NCBI RefSeq assembly: GCF_000069785.1
Contig: NC_010529.1
Location: 447,059 to 511,058, forward strand
Origin: Cupriavidus taiwanensis LMG 19424
Lineage (GTDB): Bacteria; Pseudomonadota; Gammaproteobacteria; Burkholderiales; Burkholderiaceae
Length of the DNA: 64,000 nucleotides
Reading direction: 5' to 3'
Position 1 is the first letter of the stretch. Each line of letters opens with the position of its first letter. Positions 28,481-37,268 of this stretch are shown here, piece after piece. The position numbers and the translations under genes are program-made. The notes below the pieces were generated by a model, which worked only from the letters and a program-made list of their open reading frames with translations, did not search any database and was not told the origin of the DNA.

Positions 28481-29915
28481 ATGCTATCGGTCATCCTATC
28501 TCCGGGCCACCTCACCATTTGGCGGCCCTGCGCACCGCATGTGTCCAATCCCAATTGGACAGCCGACGGTCGGCTGCCCTCCTACGTCCAGGAAGCCCAC
28601 ATCACGTATGCACTTGAGACAGCTGGCAACGGTCCCTTGCAGCCGTCTTGGCTGGCCTGCATGTTCGATCTCCCGGGTGAATTCAATGCAGTTGCTTTCA
28701 CCGAAGCTTTGCGTGCCTGGGTAACCCGCCACGAAGCCCTCCGTAGCCAGTTCATCGTGGCCCTTCCGCTTCCGCCTGGCGAACGATTTATTCGCACGAC
28801 GCTACCGGCCGATGCCGTGAGAATCCGCCGCAGTGCGGCTGCGGACTTCACAGATGGACGTAAATTGTCACGATATCTGGAGAATCTGTTCGACAGCGAG
28901 GTTCTCGCTATAGGCTGGCCTAGCTATCTTTGGGCCACAGTGAGCCGTCCACAAGCAACCACCGTCTATGTCGCCGCAGACCACACCCTAATGGACTGCT
29001 ACTCCATTCTCCATACTACGTATGAGATTCAACTACTGTATGCGTCAGCACACGCGTCCTCACAGAGGACGGCTGCGTCCATTCTTCCCGAACGGCCGCC
29101 AAGCTACTTGGATTTCGCAGAGGCTGAACGGAGCGCCGCCGGTGCGTTGAACGCTGAACACGAATCTATAGCGCGCTGGCGGACCTTTCTCAGCGAGAGC
29201 GGCGGCCGGCTACCTCAGTTCCCTGCCTCAGTAAGCGAGGCGACCGAAAGCCCCGCCGATCAGCCAAGCGGATACACAGAACTTCTCAACGCATCTGACG
29301 CACTCTCCTTCAGTCGAGTCTGCCGCACACTTGAGGGCAACTCGTTTGCTGGGTTGCTAGCCTGCCTTGCCAAAGCGGGCCAAGAAATCTGCAGTTCGAA
29401 CGTATTCCGTACCATGGTACCCGTCAATACACAGACGGAGCACTTCCAATTTTCCATAGGATGGTATGTTGGTATGGGGCCCGTGGCCTTCTCCATCAAG
29501 CAAACAGACTCTTTCGGTGAGGTGGTGCGTTCGGCCGTAGCAGGGCTAGACGGCTTGAGGAATATCGCGCGAATTCCGCTGCCCCGTGTGGCCGAACTCC
29601 TCGGCCAGCCCCTGCGCGACCCTTTCATGGTGTCGTACATGGACCTTCGCCATACGCCTGGTGCGAGCAATTGGAACACCTGGGGAACTGCCGTCTTCCG
29701 TAGCCGCTGCACTGATCCTGATGAGGTGTTCTTTTGGTTCATACGCACTCATGATGGCTTCCACGTTAGCTATCGCCACCCGGCCACCAAATTGGCAGGC
29801 ATTGCCATCCCACACTACGTGGAACGTACCAAAGAATTGCTTAGGTCTGTCGCGCGCAACGGCGACTGGCCCGCGCTAACATCCCTTCCCAAAAAGGACA
29901 GAATTGCACATGACA
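28481..29915 (+). CDS. Condensation-domain / HxxxD acyltransferase
   Basis: About 475 residues resembling a free-standing condensation domain (NRPS C-domain/PapA fold). The active-site motif HHxxxDG appears as DHTLMDC: His168 and Asp172 are kept, the first His is Asp and the Gly is Cys. ALRAWVTRHEALRSQF is the conserved N-terminal RHxxLR region and PVNTQTEHFQFSIGWYVGMG fits the later latch region. Such enzymes form esters or amides from an acyl thioester and an alcohol or amine. The open frame actually runs to 30106 through the next gene; one extra A in CCCAAAAAGG near 29891 would give KKGQNCT and a TGA overlapping the GMC start codon (ATGA), which is the likely original end. Confidence 0.7.
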
Positions 29916-31400
29916 GACATCAAACACATTGCGGCGACCGCATCTCGCGATTACACAAGCTTCGATGTTGTTATCGTAGGCTCAGGCGCTTCAGGCTCAA
30001 TTGCTGCCCGAACACTTGCGGAAAAAGGTTTCCACGTAGCCCTCCTCGAATATGGAGCCTTGGTATCCCCAGGTGCGCTATACGCCCCCAACCAAGCAAC
30101 CTATAGTAAGGCACGAACATCTCCACACGGTCGCGCCGATGGAAATCCATGGACAGCATGTGCCGTTGGGGGAGGAATGCAATTTTACAACGCTATCATG
30201 TTCAGATACCGTCAAGCAGATCTCTCGGCATCCCAATACCTTAGGACTGACATGGAGATAGATTGGCCCATTTCACTTCTGGACCTCGAACCTTTTTATT
30301 CCGAAATCGAAAGTCTCTTAGAGATTAGCGGTACGTACGGATTTCAGCCCTATCCAGCAAGCCAAAGAGGTCTACTTATATCCAATGCGATGCGAGAACT
30401 TGGAATCACGCCAAAGAGTGTTCCGCTGGCGATCCGGCCACCCAAAACCACCAATGGATGCATTGAATGCTCCTCTTGCAACCACCTAGTCTGCCCTACG
30501 AATGCAAAGGCCAACATCCTAGCTAAGAGTGTTTTAGACGATTCCGCTTTCCCAGGATCGATTTCGGTGCTGTACGGATGCTTTGTCAATTCGATCGAGC
30601 TCCGAAGCGACTGCCACGCAGAAGCCCTTGAGTGCTATGTGCCGCTTTCCTCGCAGCGGATTCGTATCCCCGTTAAAGCGGTCATTGTGTGTGCAAATGC
30701 AATTCAGTCGGCGGCTTTAATGCTTCGCTCGAAGAGCCGACATGCACCTACAGGCATTGGAAATGATTCTGACCTCGTAGGGCGCGGCCTCTCATTCAAG
30801 ATAAGCGGGTACTCCGTTGGCTACGTGAAGAATCCAGCCGCGCTTCCTGCGCATTGGGGCCCGCATGCGACTGTGTATACGGACGACTTCTATGAGCACC
30901 CTGGCGTGCCATGCAGATTTGGGGGGTTAATCTACGAGGCAAATTTGGATTCGCCAGGGGAAAACATCGGTCGCGTGCGACTTCACTATATCGCTGGTGA
31001 GGAACCATGGTCACACAACCGTGTAATGCTTGACAGCGCCATCGACCCACACGGCATTCCTTACATCCGTATAGCGTATAAAAACTCAGAAAATGATAGG
31101 GCACGAATCAGTTTTCTCGCCAACCGGGCTGAAGACACTCTCCGCCGCTTAGGCGCATCCTGTATCGAACGAATGCCTTTCTCGCGAGGCAAAGGCAGTT
31201 CACATCTACACGGCACCATGCGTGCGGGTTCTTTTCCAAAGACATCAGTCGTGGATCACTGCGGCAAGATTCACGGGCTAACGAACATCTATGTTATGGA
31301 TGGCTCCGTTATGAATTTCGCCGGAAATAGCCATCCCACGCATACCATAATGGCCAACGCAAAACGAATGGCGCTGTCACTCGCCGAAAAGGAAAACTAA
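29910..31400 (+). CDS. GMC-family flavin oxidoreductase
   Basis: A 496-residue FAD-dependent alcohol oxidoreductase. The Rossmann fold FDVVIVGSGASGSIAARTLA (GxGxxG at residues 24-29) binds FAD. WTACAVGGGMQFYNAIMF is the GMC signature region. A cysteine cluster CIECSSCNHLVCPTNAKAN is seen in the GMC branch related to gluconate and sorbitol dehydrogenases. The catalytic His is in SSHLHGTMRAG, and NSHPTHTIMANAKRMA forms the second active-site loop. No signal peptide. AAGGA lies upstream. The next gene starts immediately after its TAA. It probably oxidises an alcohol in the pathway product. Confidence 0.88.
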   Translation: MTDIKHIAATASRDYTSFDVVIVGSGASGSIAARTLAEKGFHVALLEYGALVSPGALYAPNQATYSKARTSPHGRADGNPWTACAVGGGMQFYNAIMFRYRQADLSASQYLRTDMEIDWPISLLDLEPFYSEIESLLEISGTYGFQPYPASQRGLLISNAMRELGITPKSVPLAIRPPKTTNGCIECSSCNHLVCPTNAKANILAKSVLDDSAFPGSISVLYGCFVNSIELRSDCHAEALECYVPLSSQRIRIPVKAVIVCANAIQSAALMLRSKSRHAPTGIGNDSDLVGRGLSFKISGYSVGYVKNPAALPAHWGPHATVYTDDFYEHPGVPCRFGGLIYEANLDSPGENIGRVRLHYIAGEEPWSHNRVMLDSAIDPHGIPYIRIAYKNSENDRARISFLANRAEDTLRRLGASCIERMPFSRGKGSSHLHGTMRAGSFPKTSVVDHCGKIHGLTNIYVMDGSVMNFAGNSHPTHTIMANAKRMALSLAEKEN

Positions 31401-31686
31401 ATGTCCTGTTCTGGATCCACTGGCCATTTGGCTGAATGGGAGCGCGAAATCCGCTCTTCCATCATTTTTAAATCCGCCTGGGGCTCGATGGCGGAGGATA
31501 TCGATGGCAAGATCTATCTTGACATGTCATCTTGCAGCGGCGCCTCACCCTTGGGTAGTAACAACCCTGAATTTAAGGCGAGACTCTCTCAAGCTATGGA
31601 GAGCGATGCCGACATTCTTCCATCCCCAGTAAGCGAGCAGCGCCAGATGCTAGCTGCAAGAATCTCAAAGAGATTCGCGACTACAC
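31401..31686 (+). pseudogene. Class III PLP-dependent aminotransferase, N-terminal fragment
   Basis: The frame starts directly after the GMC stop (TAA|ATG). It reads FKSAWGSMAEDIDGKIYLDM, then SSCSGASPLGSNNPEFKARL, matching the N-terminal strand and DxDGxxYLD...G...LGHxxP motif of class III aminotransferases. It ends after about 95 residues, where an IS1182-type fragment starts at CTAG. The PLP-lysine domain is lost, and whatever genes followed are gone. Confidence 0.75.
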
Positions 31687-31690
31687 CTAG

Positions 31691-31888
31691 CAGGCTGCTG
31701 AAGTACTCATCGCGCTAGCGATGAGTTTTTCCCCGCAAGGCGGGGAGCGCTGTTTTTCACAATCCGGAAGCCGGACGTCACTGCCTCGGCTTTTTCCGCG
31801 TTTTGGCGCCCATTCCGGCCTCATTAGCGCGATTACTGCAACTGCGGACGGATTTGTCCCAGCGAGCGCATGCGCACGAGGTGGTAGG
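31691..31888 (-). mobile_element. IS5/IS1182-type element, right-end fragment (D)
   Basis: 198 bp matching the right end of copies A and C, preceded by CTAG, including the inward terminator and the last transposase codons. It is interrupted by the IS4 element at 31889; the continuation is not present beyond that element. Confidence 0.9.
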
Positions 31889-33362
31889 CATCCCCTTATA
31901 CGGAAGTAGGACCGTCTCCGCGGCGAGGCTTGGAGCTTGAAGTTCCGGGAATTTCGAGGTAAGGGGGTTGTTAACTTCGCCAGACTCGCGTTTACTCTCG
32001 GATTTTCGCGCAGCAATGAGCAACGAGTCGGGGGCATGGGTGGACGAGGAATTCGAGAGTCTGGATCTTGGTGATCCGCGGCGGGATCGGCGCGCCAAGG
32101 AGCTGCTCAAGCGGTTTGCGGCTCTGCCGACGGCGAGCATCCCCGGCGCATGCGATGACTGGTCGCAAACCATCGCGGCATATCGGTTTCTCGGCAATGA
32201 GCAGATCGATTGGCGGGACGTAATGCAGCCGCATTGGGAGCGCACTGCAGCGAGGGCCGCGCAGTTTCCGGTGGTGCTGTGCATCGCTGATACAACCGAA
32301 TTGAACTTTAATGGCCAGGAGATCGACGGGCTGGGTCCGTTGACCTATGAAGCCCAGCGGGGCATGTTTTTGCATCCGACCTACGCGGTGACGCCTGACC
32401 GCGAGCCGCTGGGGGTGATCGATGCCTGGATGTGGGCTCGGGAGCCCAAGGACGCCGATGGCAACCGGGGCGGGATCAAGGAAAGCGTACGCTGGATTGA
32501 AGGATATGAACGGGTTGCGGAGCAAGCCGCGCTATTGCCGCAGACACGGCTGGTGTATGTGACAGACCGCGAGGGTGATATTGCCGAGTTGATGGCGCGC
32601 GCCCAGGAACTTGGCCAACCGGCCGACTGGTTGATCCGCAGCCAACACAACCGCAACCTGGCCGAGGGCGGCAAGTTGTGGGATAGCGTCGACGCCAGCC
32701 CGGTACTCGGGGAAATCACCTTTATCTTGCCAGGGCGAGCAGGCCAGAAGGCGCGCGAGGTCAAACAGGAACTACGCGCCCAGCGTATGAAGCTGCCGGG
32801 TCTGGTCGGAGCGGAGTTCACCTGTGTGGCGGCAAGGGAGATCGAAGCGCCCGCAGGCGTCAAGCCAGTGGTTTGGCGATTGGTGACGAACCGAGAAGCG
32901 CAGGACGCTGATGCGGTCAACGAACTTGTTGAATGGTATCGGGCAAGGTGGGAGATCGAGATGTTCTTCCATGTCCTGAAGACCGGCTGCAAGGTCGAGG
33001 CGCTACAGCTATCGCACATGGATCGTGTGGAGCGGGCCTTGGCGTTGTATATGGTGGTGGCATGGCGCATTGCCCGCCTGATGCGGTTGGGCAGAACCTG
33101 TCCGGATCTGGATGCGTCGCTGTTCTTCGATGCCGACGAGATTCGGGGGGCATACGTGCTCTCCAAGAAAGCTTGCCCGAAGACACCGGTCACACTCAAT
33201 CAGATGATTCGGTTGGTTGCTTCCCTGGGCGGGTTCCTTGGGCGGAAGAACGATGGCGAGCCCGGCGCCAAGACGATCTGGATCGGCATGCAGCGAACCA
33301 TGGACGCCGCGCTCACTATTCAAACACTGAGGGAAGAGTCATGACTTCCGTATAAGGAAATG
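31889..33362 (+). mobile_element. IS4/Tn5-like insertion sequence, copy 2
   Basis: Same ends as copy 1 (CATCCCCTTATACGGAAGTA and the complement of CATTTCCTTATACGGAAGTC) and the same 1474-bp length, in inverted orientation relative to it. The flanks GTGGTAGGC and GCACTCAAG do not match, so the right neighbour was exchanged or deleted after insertion. Confidence 0.92.
32016..33344 (+). CDS. tnp: IS4-family transposase (Tn5-like), intact, copy 2
   Basis: 442 residues from MSNESGAWVDEEFESLDLGD. Asp in LCIADTTELNF, Asp in YVTDREGDI, YREK box YRARWEIEMFFHVLK. Nearly identical to the protein at 29-1357. Confidence 0.92.
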   Translation: MSNESGAWVDEEFESLDLGDPRRDRRAKELLKRFAALPTASIPGACDDWSQTIAAYRFLGNEQIDWRDVMQPHWERTAARAAQFPVVLCIADTTELNFNGQEIDGLGPLTYEAQRGMFLHPTYAVTPDREPLGVIDAWMWAREPKDADGNRGGIKESVRWIEGYERVAEQAALLPQTRLVYVTDREGDIAELMARAQELGQPADWLIRSQHNRNLAEGGKLWDSVDASPVLGEITFILPGRAGQKAREVKQELRAQRMKLPGLVGAEFTCVAAREIEAPAGVKPVVWRLVTNREAQDADAVNELVEWYRARWEIEMFFHVLKTGCKVEALQLSHMDRVERALALYMVVAWRIARLMRLGRTCPDLDASLFFDADEIRGAYVLSKKACPKTPVTLNQMIRLVASLGGFLGRKNDGEPGAKTIWIGMQRTMDAALTIQTLREES

Positions 33363-33658
33363 CACTCAAGGAGGGAGGCCGTATTCCAACGGACCATGCC
33401 AATAGGGGGATTGTCTAGTGTGTGCTTGTGCGCAGAATCGGGTCTGCCAAAATTGTGGCGCCTGAGTCCTCTTGAGACCGTGCCATTTATCGCCCATCAT
33501 TCGGAAGGGGTGGATGCCCAAGACCTCGACACGCTGGAGCGCCCTGGTCGAAAGTCTCGTAGACATCTATCCGAGCTATCCTTGTATCGAACTGTACGGA
33601 CAATTTCTTGTGAAAGCCCTCGTTGGGACAACTGGGGCACATTTCCAGGGGCTTTGTC
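33363..33658. other. Gene-poor leader upstream of the phasin
   Basis: No protein family recognised in any frame. It probably contains the phasin promoter, but no convincing -35/-10 pair was identified by eye. Confidence 0.4.
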
Positions 33659-34225
33659 ATGCCTACGTCAGACATAGAAGCGATTGCAGCAGCGCAAAAA
33701 GCGGGTGTTGAGATCCTGTACGGGCTTACCAGTAGAACGCTCGAGGGATTTCACAAGGTTGCGGAACTGAACTTACAGACGATGAAATGGACGTTAGCTG
33801 AAACCCAGGCGTGCACGCGCAAGGCATTTGAAGCCAAAAACGATGGCGACCTACCGGTGATGGAAGCCAGGATTTTGCTACCGCTGGCCGAAAAGGCTCA
33901 AGCATACTGCCGGCAAGGGCTCGAGATAGCCGCGGAGACGCGTGCCGACCTTGCGACGGTGGTCGAAGCCCAATATGAACAGAGCAAGCGCGTAATGCAG
34001 GACTATATTGATGCGGTCGAGCGTGTCGCTCCTTCTGGCTCGGGAACTGCCATGGCCGCCTGGAAGTCGGCTCTGACCGCTACAACAAGCTTTCTCGATG
34101 CGATGCAGCGAACAGCCAAGCAGGTGGGCAACATCACCGAGAACAACGTGAACCTCGCGGCCTCACTCGCATCGTCCTCTGCCCTGCAGCCGTCTAGTAA
34201 CGCTGCGCGGGCCGACAAAGGCTAG
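33659..34225 (+). CDS. phaP: Phasin (polyhydroxyalkanoate granule-associated protein)
   Basis: A 188-residue amphipathic helical protein of the Phasin_2 type. It coats intracellular PHA granules, controlling their number and size. The sequence is nearly all helix, without transmembrane segments: IEAIAAAQKAGVEILYGLTS, LEGFHKVAELNLQTMKWTLA, and an Ala/Ser-rich tail. The ATG (MPTSDIEA) follows AGGGG at 7 bp; the in-frame extension upstream lacks a good start. A GC hairpin with A-run lies just downstream. It is a complete, probably working gene surrounded by transposons, and indicates a PHB-accumulating host. Confidence 0.88.
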   Translation: MPTSDIEAIAAAQKAGVEILYGLTSRTLEGFHKVAELNLQTMKWTLAETQACTRKAFEAKNDGDLPVMEARILLPLAEKAQAYCRQGLEIAAETRADLATVVEAQYEQSKRVMQDYIDAVERVAPSGSGTAMAAWKSALTATTSFLDAMQRTAKQVGNITENNVNLAASLASSSALQPSSNAARADKG

Positions 34226-34236
34226 CACGCTGCGGC

Positions 34237-34272
34237 GGCGGGAAGTCTTCACGGAGGGTCCCGCCCAAAAAA
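34237..34272 (+). terminator. Possible terminator of the phasin gene
   Basis: GGCGGGA and TCCCGCC form a 7-bp stem 12 bases after the phasin stop, followed by CAAAAAAG. The A-run after the stem would give a T-run on the opposite strand. 34273-34568 holds nothing recognisable. Confidence 0.4.
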
Positions 34273-34617
34273 GTCGGATTGATGGCTGAGCCTATCCAAA
34301 CGCCTCACCTAGAATCAGCAGTTCAGCGCTTCGATGGTAGCATGTGATAGTCAAGCGCCGCCGACAAGAAGACTGGCGCCTTGGGGATATTCCGATGCCT
34401 CGTTGAGCACACTTGATGCGAATATTGCACCCTTCATCCTGCCCTCCTTAGAAACAACCTGCGGTCGCAAAGCGCACGTGGCATCCGTCAGTAGATAATC
34501 TGCGTAAGAACTTTGGGCTTGGACAGCCAGATACTAGCTAACGCACCATACTTGGCGAGGCCTTCTAAGTAAGCGCTCAATTGACGACGTCTGGTATTGG
34601 AGGCTGAACGTTGGCAG

Positions 34618-34650
34618 GCTTGCGTCCGCAAAGACTTTGCGGACGCAAGC
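34618..34650 (+). promoter_or_regulatory. Strong hairpin abutting the tnpA start codon
   Basis: GCTTGCGTCCGCAAA - GAC - TTTGCGGACGCAAGC, a perfect 15-bp stem whose last base touches the ATG at 34651. It would block ribosome access on read-through transcripts. Many insertion sequences protect themselves in this way; the assignment here is by inference. Confidence 0.6.
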
Positions 34651-35089
34651 ATGATCCAAGACGAGATTGACCTATTTCCGCTGCAGGCGGTGCGAGTCCG
34701 CTCCAATGGGAAGCGAGACTACGAGCCAGCGGCCAAGCGGCGTCTGATTGAGTTCTGTCTTCAATCGGGAGCATCGGTTTCAGGCACGGCTCTCAAGGCG
34801 GGCATCAACGCTAACCAGTTGCGCAAATGGATTCGGGATCCGAGATTCAGCGCAGGCGCAAGGTGCGTTGCCGGCATTCGTGCCGGTTGTCGAGGAGGTT
34901 CTAGATTCGCGGCCAATCAAGACACCCGCACAGGTTGTGGTGTCTGGCGATCCGCCACCGCGGCGAGCGCAACCGCTGGCGCTGTTGAGCGCAAAGCTGC
35001 CCAACGGTGTATCGCTCGAGCTGGAATGCAGCGAGCGAGACGTTGGGCTCGTAAAGGCAATGATCGAAGCCCTGAGTGGAGGCCATTGA
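34651..35089 (+). pseudogene. tnpA: IS66 TnpA, one frame shift
   Basis: Starts MIQDEIDLFPLQAVRVRSNG with the helix-turn-helix LIEFCLQSGASVSGTALKAG. After IRDP the frame shifts to AQGALPAFVPVVEEVLDSRP and the normal C-terminus AKLPNGVSLELECSERDVGL. It ends overlapping the tnpB start. Confidence 0.8.
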
Positions 35090-35424
35090 TGTTCCGCCTC
35101 GACGCTGGGCTGCGGGTGTATCTGCATCGCGACGCAGTGGACTTCCGTAAGAACATCAACGGCCTGGCACTGCTGGTCGAGCAGGCGCTCGGGCTGGATC
35201 CGTTTGCATCGGCTGTATTTGTGTTCCGTAACCAGCGGGCCGATCGTATCAAGATTCTCGGGTGGGATCGCAACGGCTTCTGGCTATTGTTGAAGCGATT
35301 GGAGGCGGACCGGTTTGCCTGGCCACGCGAGGCGACAGTGGCTATGCTGACGGTCGAACCGTTGCACTGGCTGCTCCAGGGAATCGACATCGAGGCGATG
35401 CGCCGGCACCCGCACCGAGAATAG
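35089..35424 (+). CDS. tnpB: IS66 TnpB, intact
   Basis: 111 residues with the full signature MFRLDAGLRVYLHRDAVDFR, ASAVFVFRNQRADRIKILGW, FWLLLKRLEADRFAWP and PLHWLLQGIDIEAM. Intact, but its partners are broken or absent. Confidence 0.88.
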   Translation: MFRLDAGLRVYLHRDAVDFRKNINGLALLVEQALGLDPFASAVFVFRNQRADRIKILGWDRNGFWLLLKRLEADRFAWPREATVAMLTVEPLHWLLQGIDIEAMRRHPHRE

Positions 35425-35483
35425 AGGTGGCGCCGTTTGTTTGGACAGAGATCCGGAGTTTTTAAGTGGAAGCGCTGGGGCAG

Positions 35484-36314
35484 TCAGGCTGCCGATTTGA
35501 TCGCTGCCAGCGTGGCGAAGTATGCCTCATCCGGGGTCTGGTCCGCCAGACTGGAATGGGGCCGTCGTTGGTTGTACCAAGTTAGGTAGTTAGCGATAGA
35601 GCGGCGCGCATGGCTGACCGAGTCGTAGGCTTTCAGGTAGACCTCCTCGTATTTGACGCTGCGCCAAAGGCGTTCGACGAACACGTTGTCGCGCCAACTG
35701 CCCTTGCCGTCCATCGACAGTCGGATGCCGCGGTCGAGCACAGCGTCTGTGAACCCCGTCGCGGTGAACTGGCTGCCCTGGTCGGTGTTGACGATCTCCG
35801 GCGTGCCGTATTTCGCAAAGGCCTCCTCCAGCGCCTCGACAGCATGGCAGCTCTCCAGAGTGATCGCCACCCGGTGGGCCAGTACTTTGCAGCTCGCCCA
35901 GTCCACCACCGCCGTCAGATACACGAAGCCCCGCGCCATCGGAATGTAGCTCGTGTCCAGCGCCCACACCTGGTTGGCGCGATCGATCGTCCGGTCGCGC
36001 AGTAGGTATGGCCAGATCTTGTGCGCCGCATGCTTGCGGCTCGTGTTGGGGCGACGGTACAGCGCCTCGATGCCCATGCGCTTCATCAGCGTGCGCACGT
36101 GCCGGCGGCCGACCGGGATGCTCTCCCGTCGCAACAGGCGGGCCAGCATGCGTGCGCCCGCGAAGGGATGCTCCAGATGCAGTTCGTCGATCCGGCGCAT
36201 CAGCCTCAGATCCGCGTCGCTGATTGGACGCGGCTGGTAGTAGACGCTCGATCGGGAAATGTCGACCAGCTTGACCTGGCGGCTCACCGGCAGCGGGTGA
36301 TCGCGGTCAATCAT
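35484..36314 (-). CDS. IS3 transposase OrfB (integrase core)
   Basis: 276 residues from MIDRDHPLPVSRQVKLVDIS. Retroviral-integrase-type core with WALDTSYIPMARGFVYLTAV (Asp), IVNTDQGSQFTATGF (Asp) and GSWRDNVFVERLWRSVKYEE (Glu). The open frame extends upstream through orfA in the -1 frame to 36491, so an OrfAB fusion can be made by frameshifting at the T6 run in GATTTTTTAGAG near the end of orfA. Confidence 0.9.
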   Translation of the reverse strand: MIDRDHPLPVSRQVKLVDISRSSVYYQPRPISDADLRLMRRIDELHLEHPFAGARMLARLLRRESIPVGRRHVRTLMKRMGIEALYRRPNTSRKHAAHKIWPYLLRDRTIDRANQVWALDTSYIPMARGFVYLTAVVDWASCKVLAHRVAITLESCHAVEALEEAFAKYGTPEIVNTDQGSQFTATGFTDAVLDRGIRLSMDGKGSWRDNVFVERLWRSVKYEEVYLKAYDSVSHARRSIANYLTWYNQRRPHSSLADQTPDEAYFATLAAIKSAA

Positions 36315-36622
36315 CGCTTTCCGCTCAGCAATCCCGCCTTGCCGAGCGCGTGCTCTAAAAAATCGTTCTCCAGTGTCAATTGGCCTATCTTTGCATGCAG
36401 CGCCTTCACGTCCACCGGCGGCTCGGCCGCAGTCTTGGTTTTGCCGCCGCCGAACACGTCCGCGGCGTGCTCCGCCAACTGTTGCTTCCACTCCGTGATC
36501 TGGCTCGGGTGCACGTCATACTGCTGGGCCAATTCCGCCAGCGTCTTGTCGCCCTTGAGCGCGGCCATGGCCACCTTGGCCTTGAAGGTTGCCGAGTGGG
36601 TCCGTCTGCTTCGTTTCGTCAT
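36311..36622 (-). CDS. IS3 OrfA (helix-turn-helix protein)
   Basis: 103 residues: MTKRSRRTHSATFKAKVAMA, a helix-turn-helix (KTLAELAQQYDVHPSQITEWKQQL at about residues 28-51) and a C-terminal leucine-heptad helix. It binds the element ends and overlaps orfB by 4 bases. Confidence 0.9.
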   Translation of the reverse strand: MTKRSRRTHSATFKAKVAMAALKGDKTLAELAQQYDVHPSQITEWKQQLAEHAADVFGGGKTKTAAEPPVDVKALHAKIGQLTLENDFLEHALGKAGLLSGKR

Positions 36623-36711
36623 CTTCTGGATCCTTTATGCCCGCCATTATGGCCGGCTCAGGCCCCAGCTCTTCCACTTAGCCGACTGTCCGAATTTCCG
36701 CCGCCACCTCT

Positions 36712-37064
36712 GCGCTCGATTCTTTTCGCCGGCGCTTATGAACTAACTGCATTGGGCTTCATCTAAGCAAGTGCAATACGCATTCTGACAGGAAACGTAG
36801 AAGAATGCAGGTGGCGGCATTTTAGCGCCAACTGACGCGCCGTTGGCGAAACTAGCGGCGCATGGGCCGTTGACGGGGCGAACTTTCGTCACGGATTCGG
36901 TTCGCACTGATGAATTGAGTTTTTCTTCAGAAGGCTTTTTAATCCGCATTACTATGTTGTCATAGCGTCAAGCGTGGTTATATTTATGCTATTGCACACA
37001 TAGTAGTGTTTTTCCAGCAAGAGATGTGGCCCAAGGCCAAAACAATAGCAACTTTGAGGATGAA
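36712..37064. promoter_or_regulatory. Long leader region of the cold-shock gene
   Basis: No gene found. cspA-type genes often have long structured 5' untranslated leaders, and the AT-rich stretch 36900-37060 before the GAGGA ribosome-binding site is consistent with one. No specific motif was identified. Confidence 0.35.
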
Positions 37065-37268
37065 ATGGCGACTGGTATTGTAAAGTGGTTCAACAGTGAA
37101 AAAGGATATGGGTTCATCACGCCCGATGATGGCGGTAAAGACTTGTTCGCTCATTACAAGGAAATCCAAGGTGCCGGCTTCAAGTCACTGGAGGAGGGCG
37201 CGAAAGTAGAATTTGAAATCACGCAGGGTATGAAGGGGCCGCAGGCGTCAAAGATTCGTAAGCTCTGA
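37065..37268 (+). CDS. Cold-shock domain protein (CspA family)
   Basis: 67-residue single cold-shock domain, the standard length. RNP1 is KGYGFI in [23 protein letters not shown]2 is DLFAHY. It binds single-stranded RNA/DNA and acts as an RNA chaperone. The ATG follows GAGGA at 4-5 bp; the frame extends 13 codons upstream, but homologues start at MATGIVKWF. Apparently intact, with no operon partner. Confidence 0.95.
   Translation: MATGIVKWFNSEKGYGFITPDDGGKDLFAHYKEIQGAGFKSLEEGAKVEFEITQGMKGPQASKIRKL

Larger units (their letters stand above)
34569..35424 (+). mobile_element. IS66-family element, left part only (IS66-4)
   Basis: Left terminus GTAAGCGCTCAATTGACGAC. It contains tnpA (frame-shifted) and an intact tnpB; tnpC is missing because the IS3 element begins at 35425 directly after the tnpB stop. 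Confidence 0.85.
35425..36711 (-). mobile_element. IS3-family insertion sequence, intact
   Basis: The extended ends match as inverted repeats: AGAGGTGGCGCCG...TTGGACAG at the left and AGAGGTGGCGGCG...TCGGACAG at the right, with further similarity inward (TTAAGTGGAAG/CTAAGTGGAAG). It carries overlapping orfA and orfB. No target duplication is visible. It interrupted IS66-4. Confidence 0.85.

Noticed and set aside
33360..33677. 105-codon ORF between IS4-2 and the phasin, considered as the missing aminotransferase C-terminus
   Set aside because: No PLP-lysine motif or other class III signature in any frame; composition unlike the operon.
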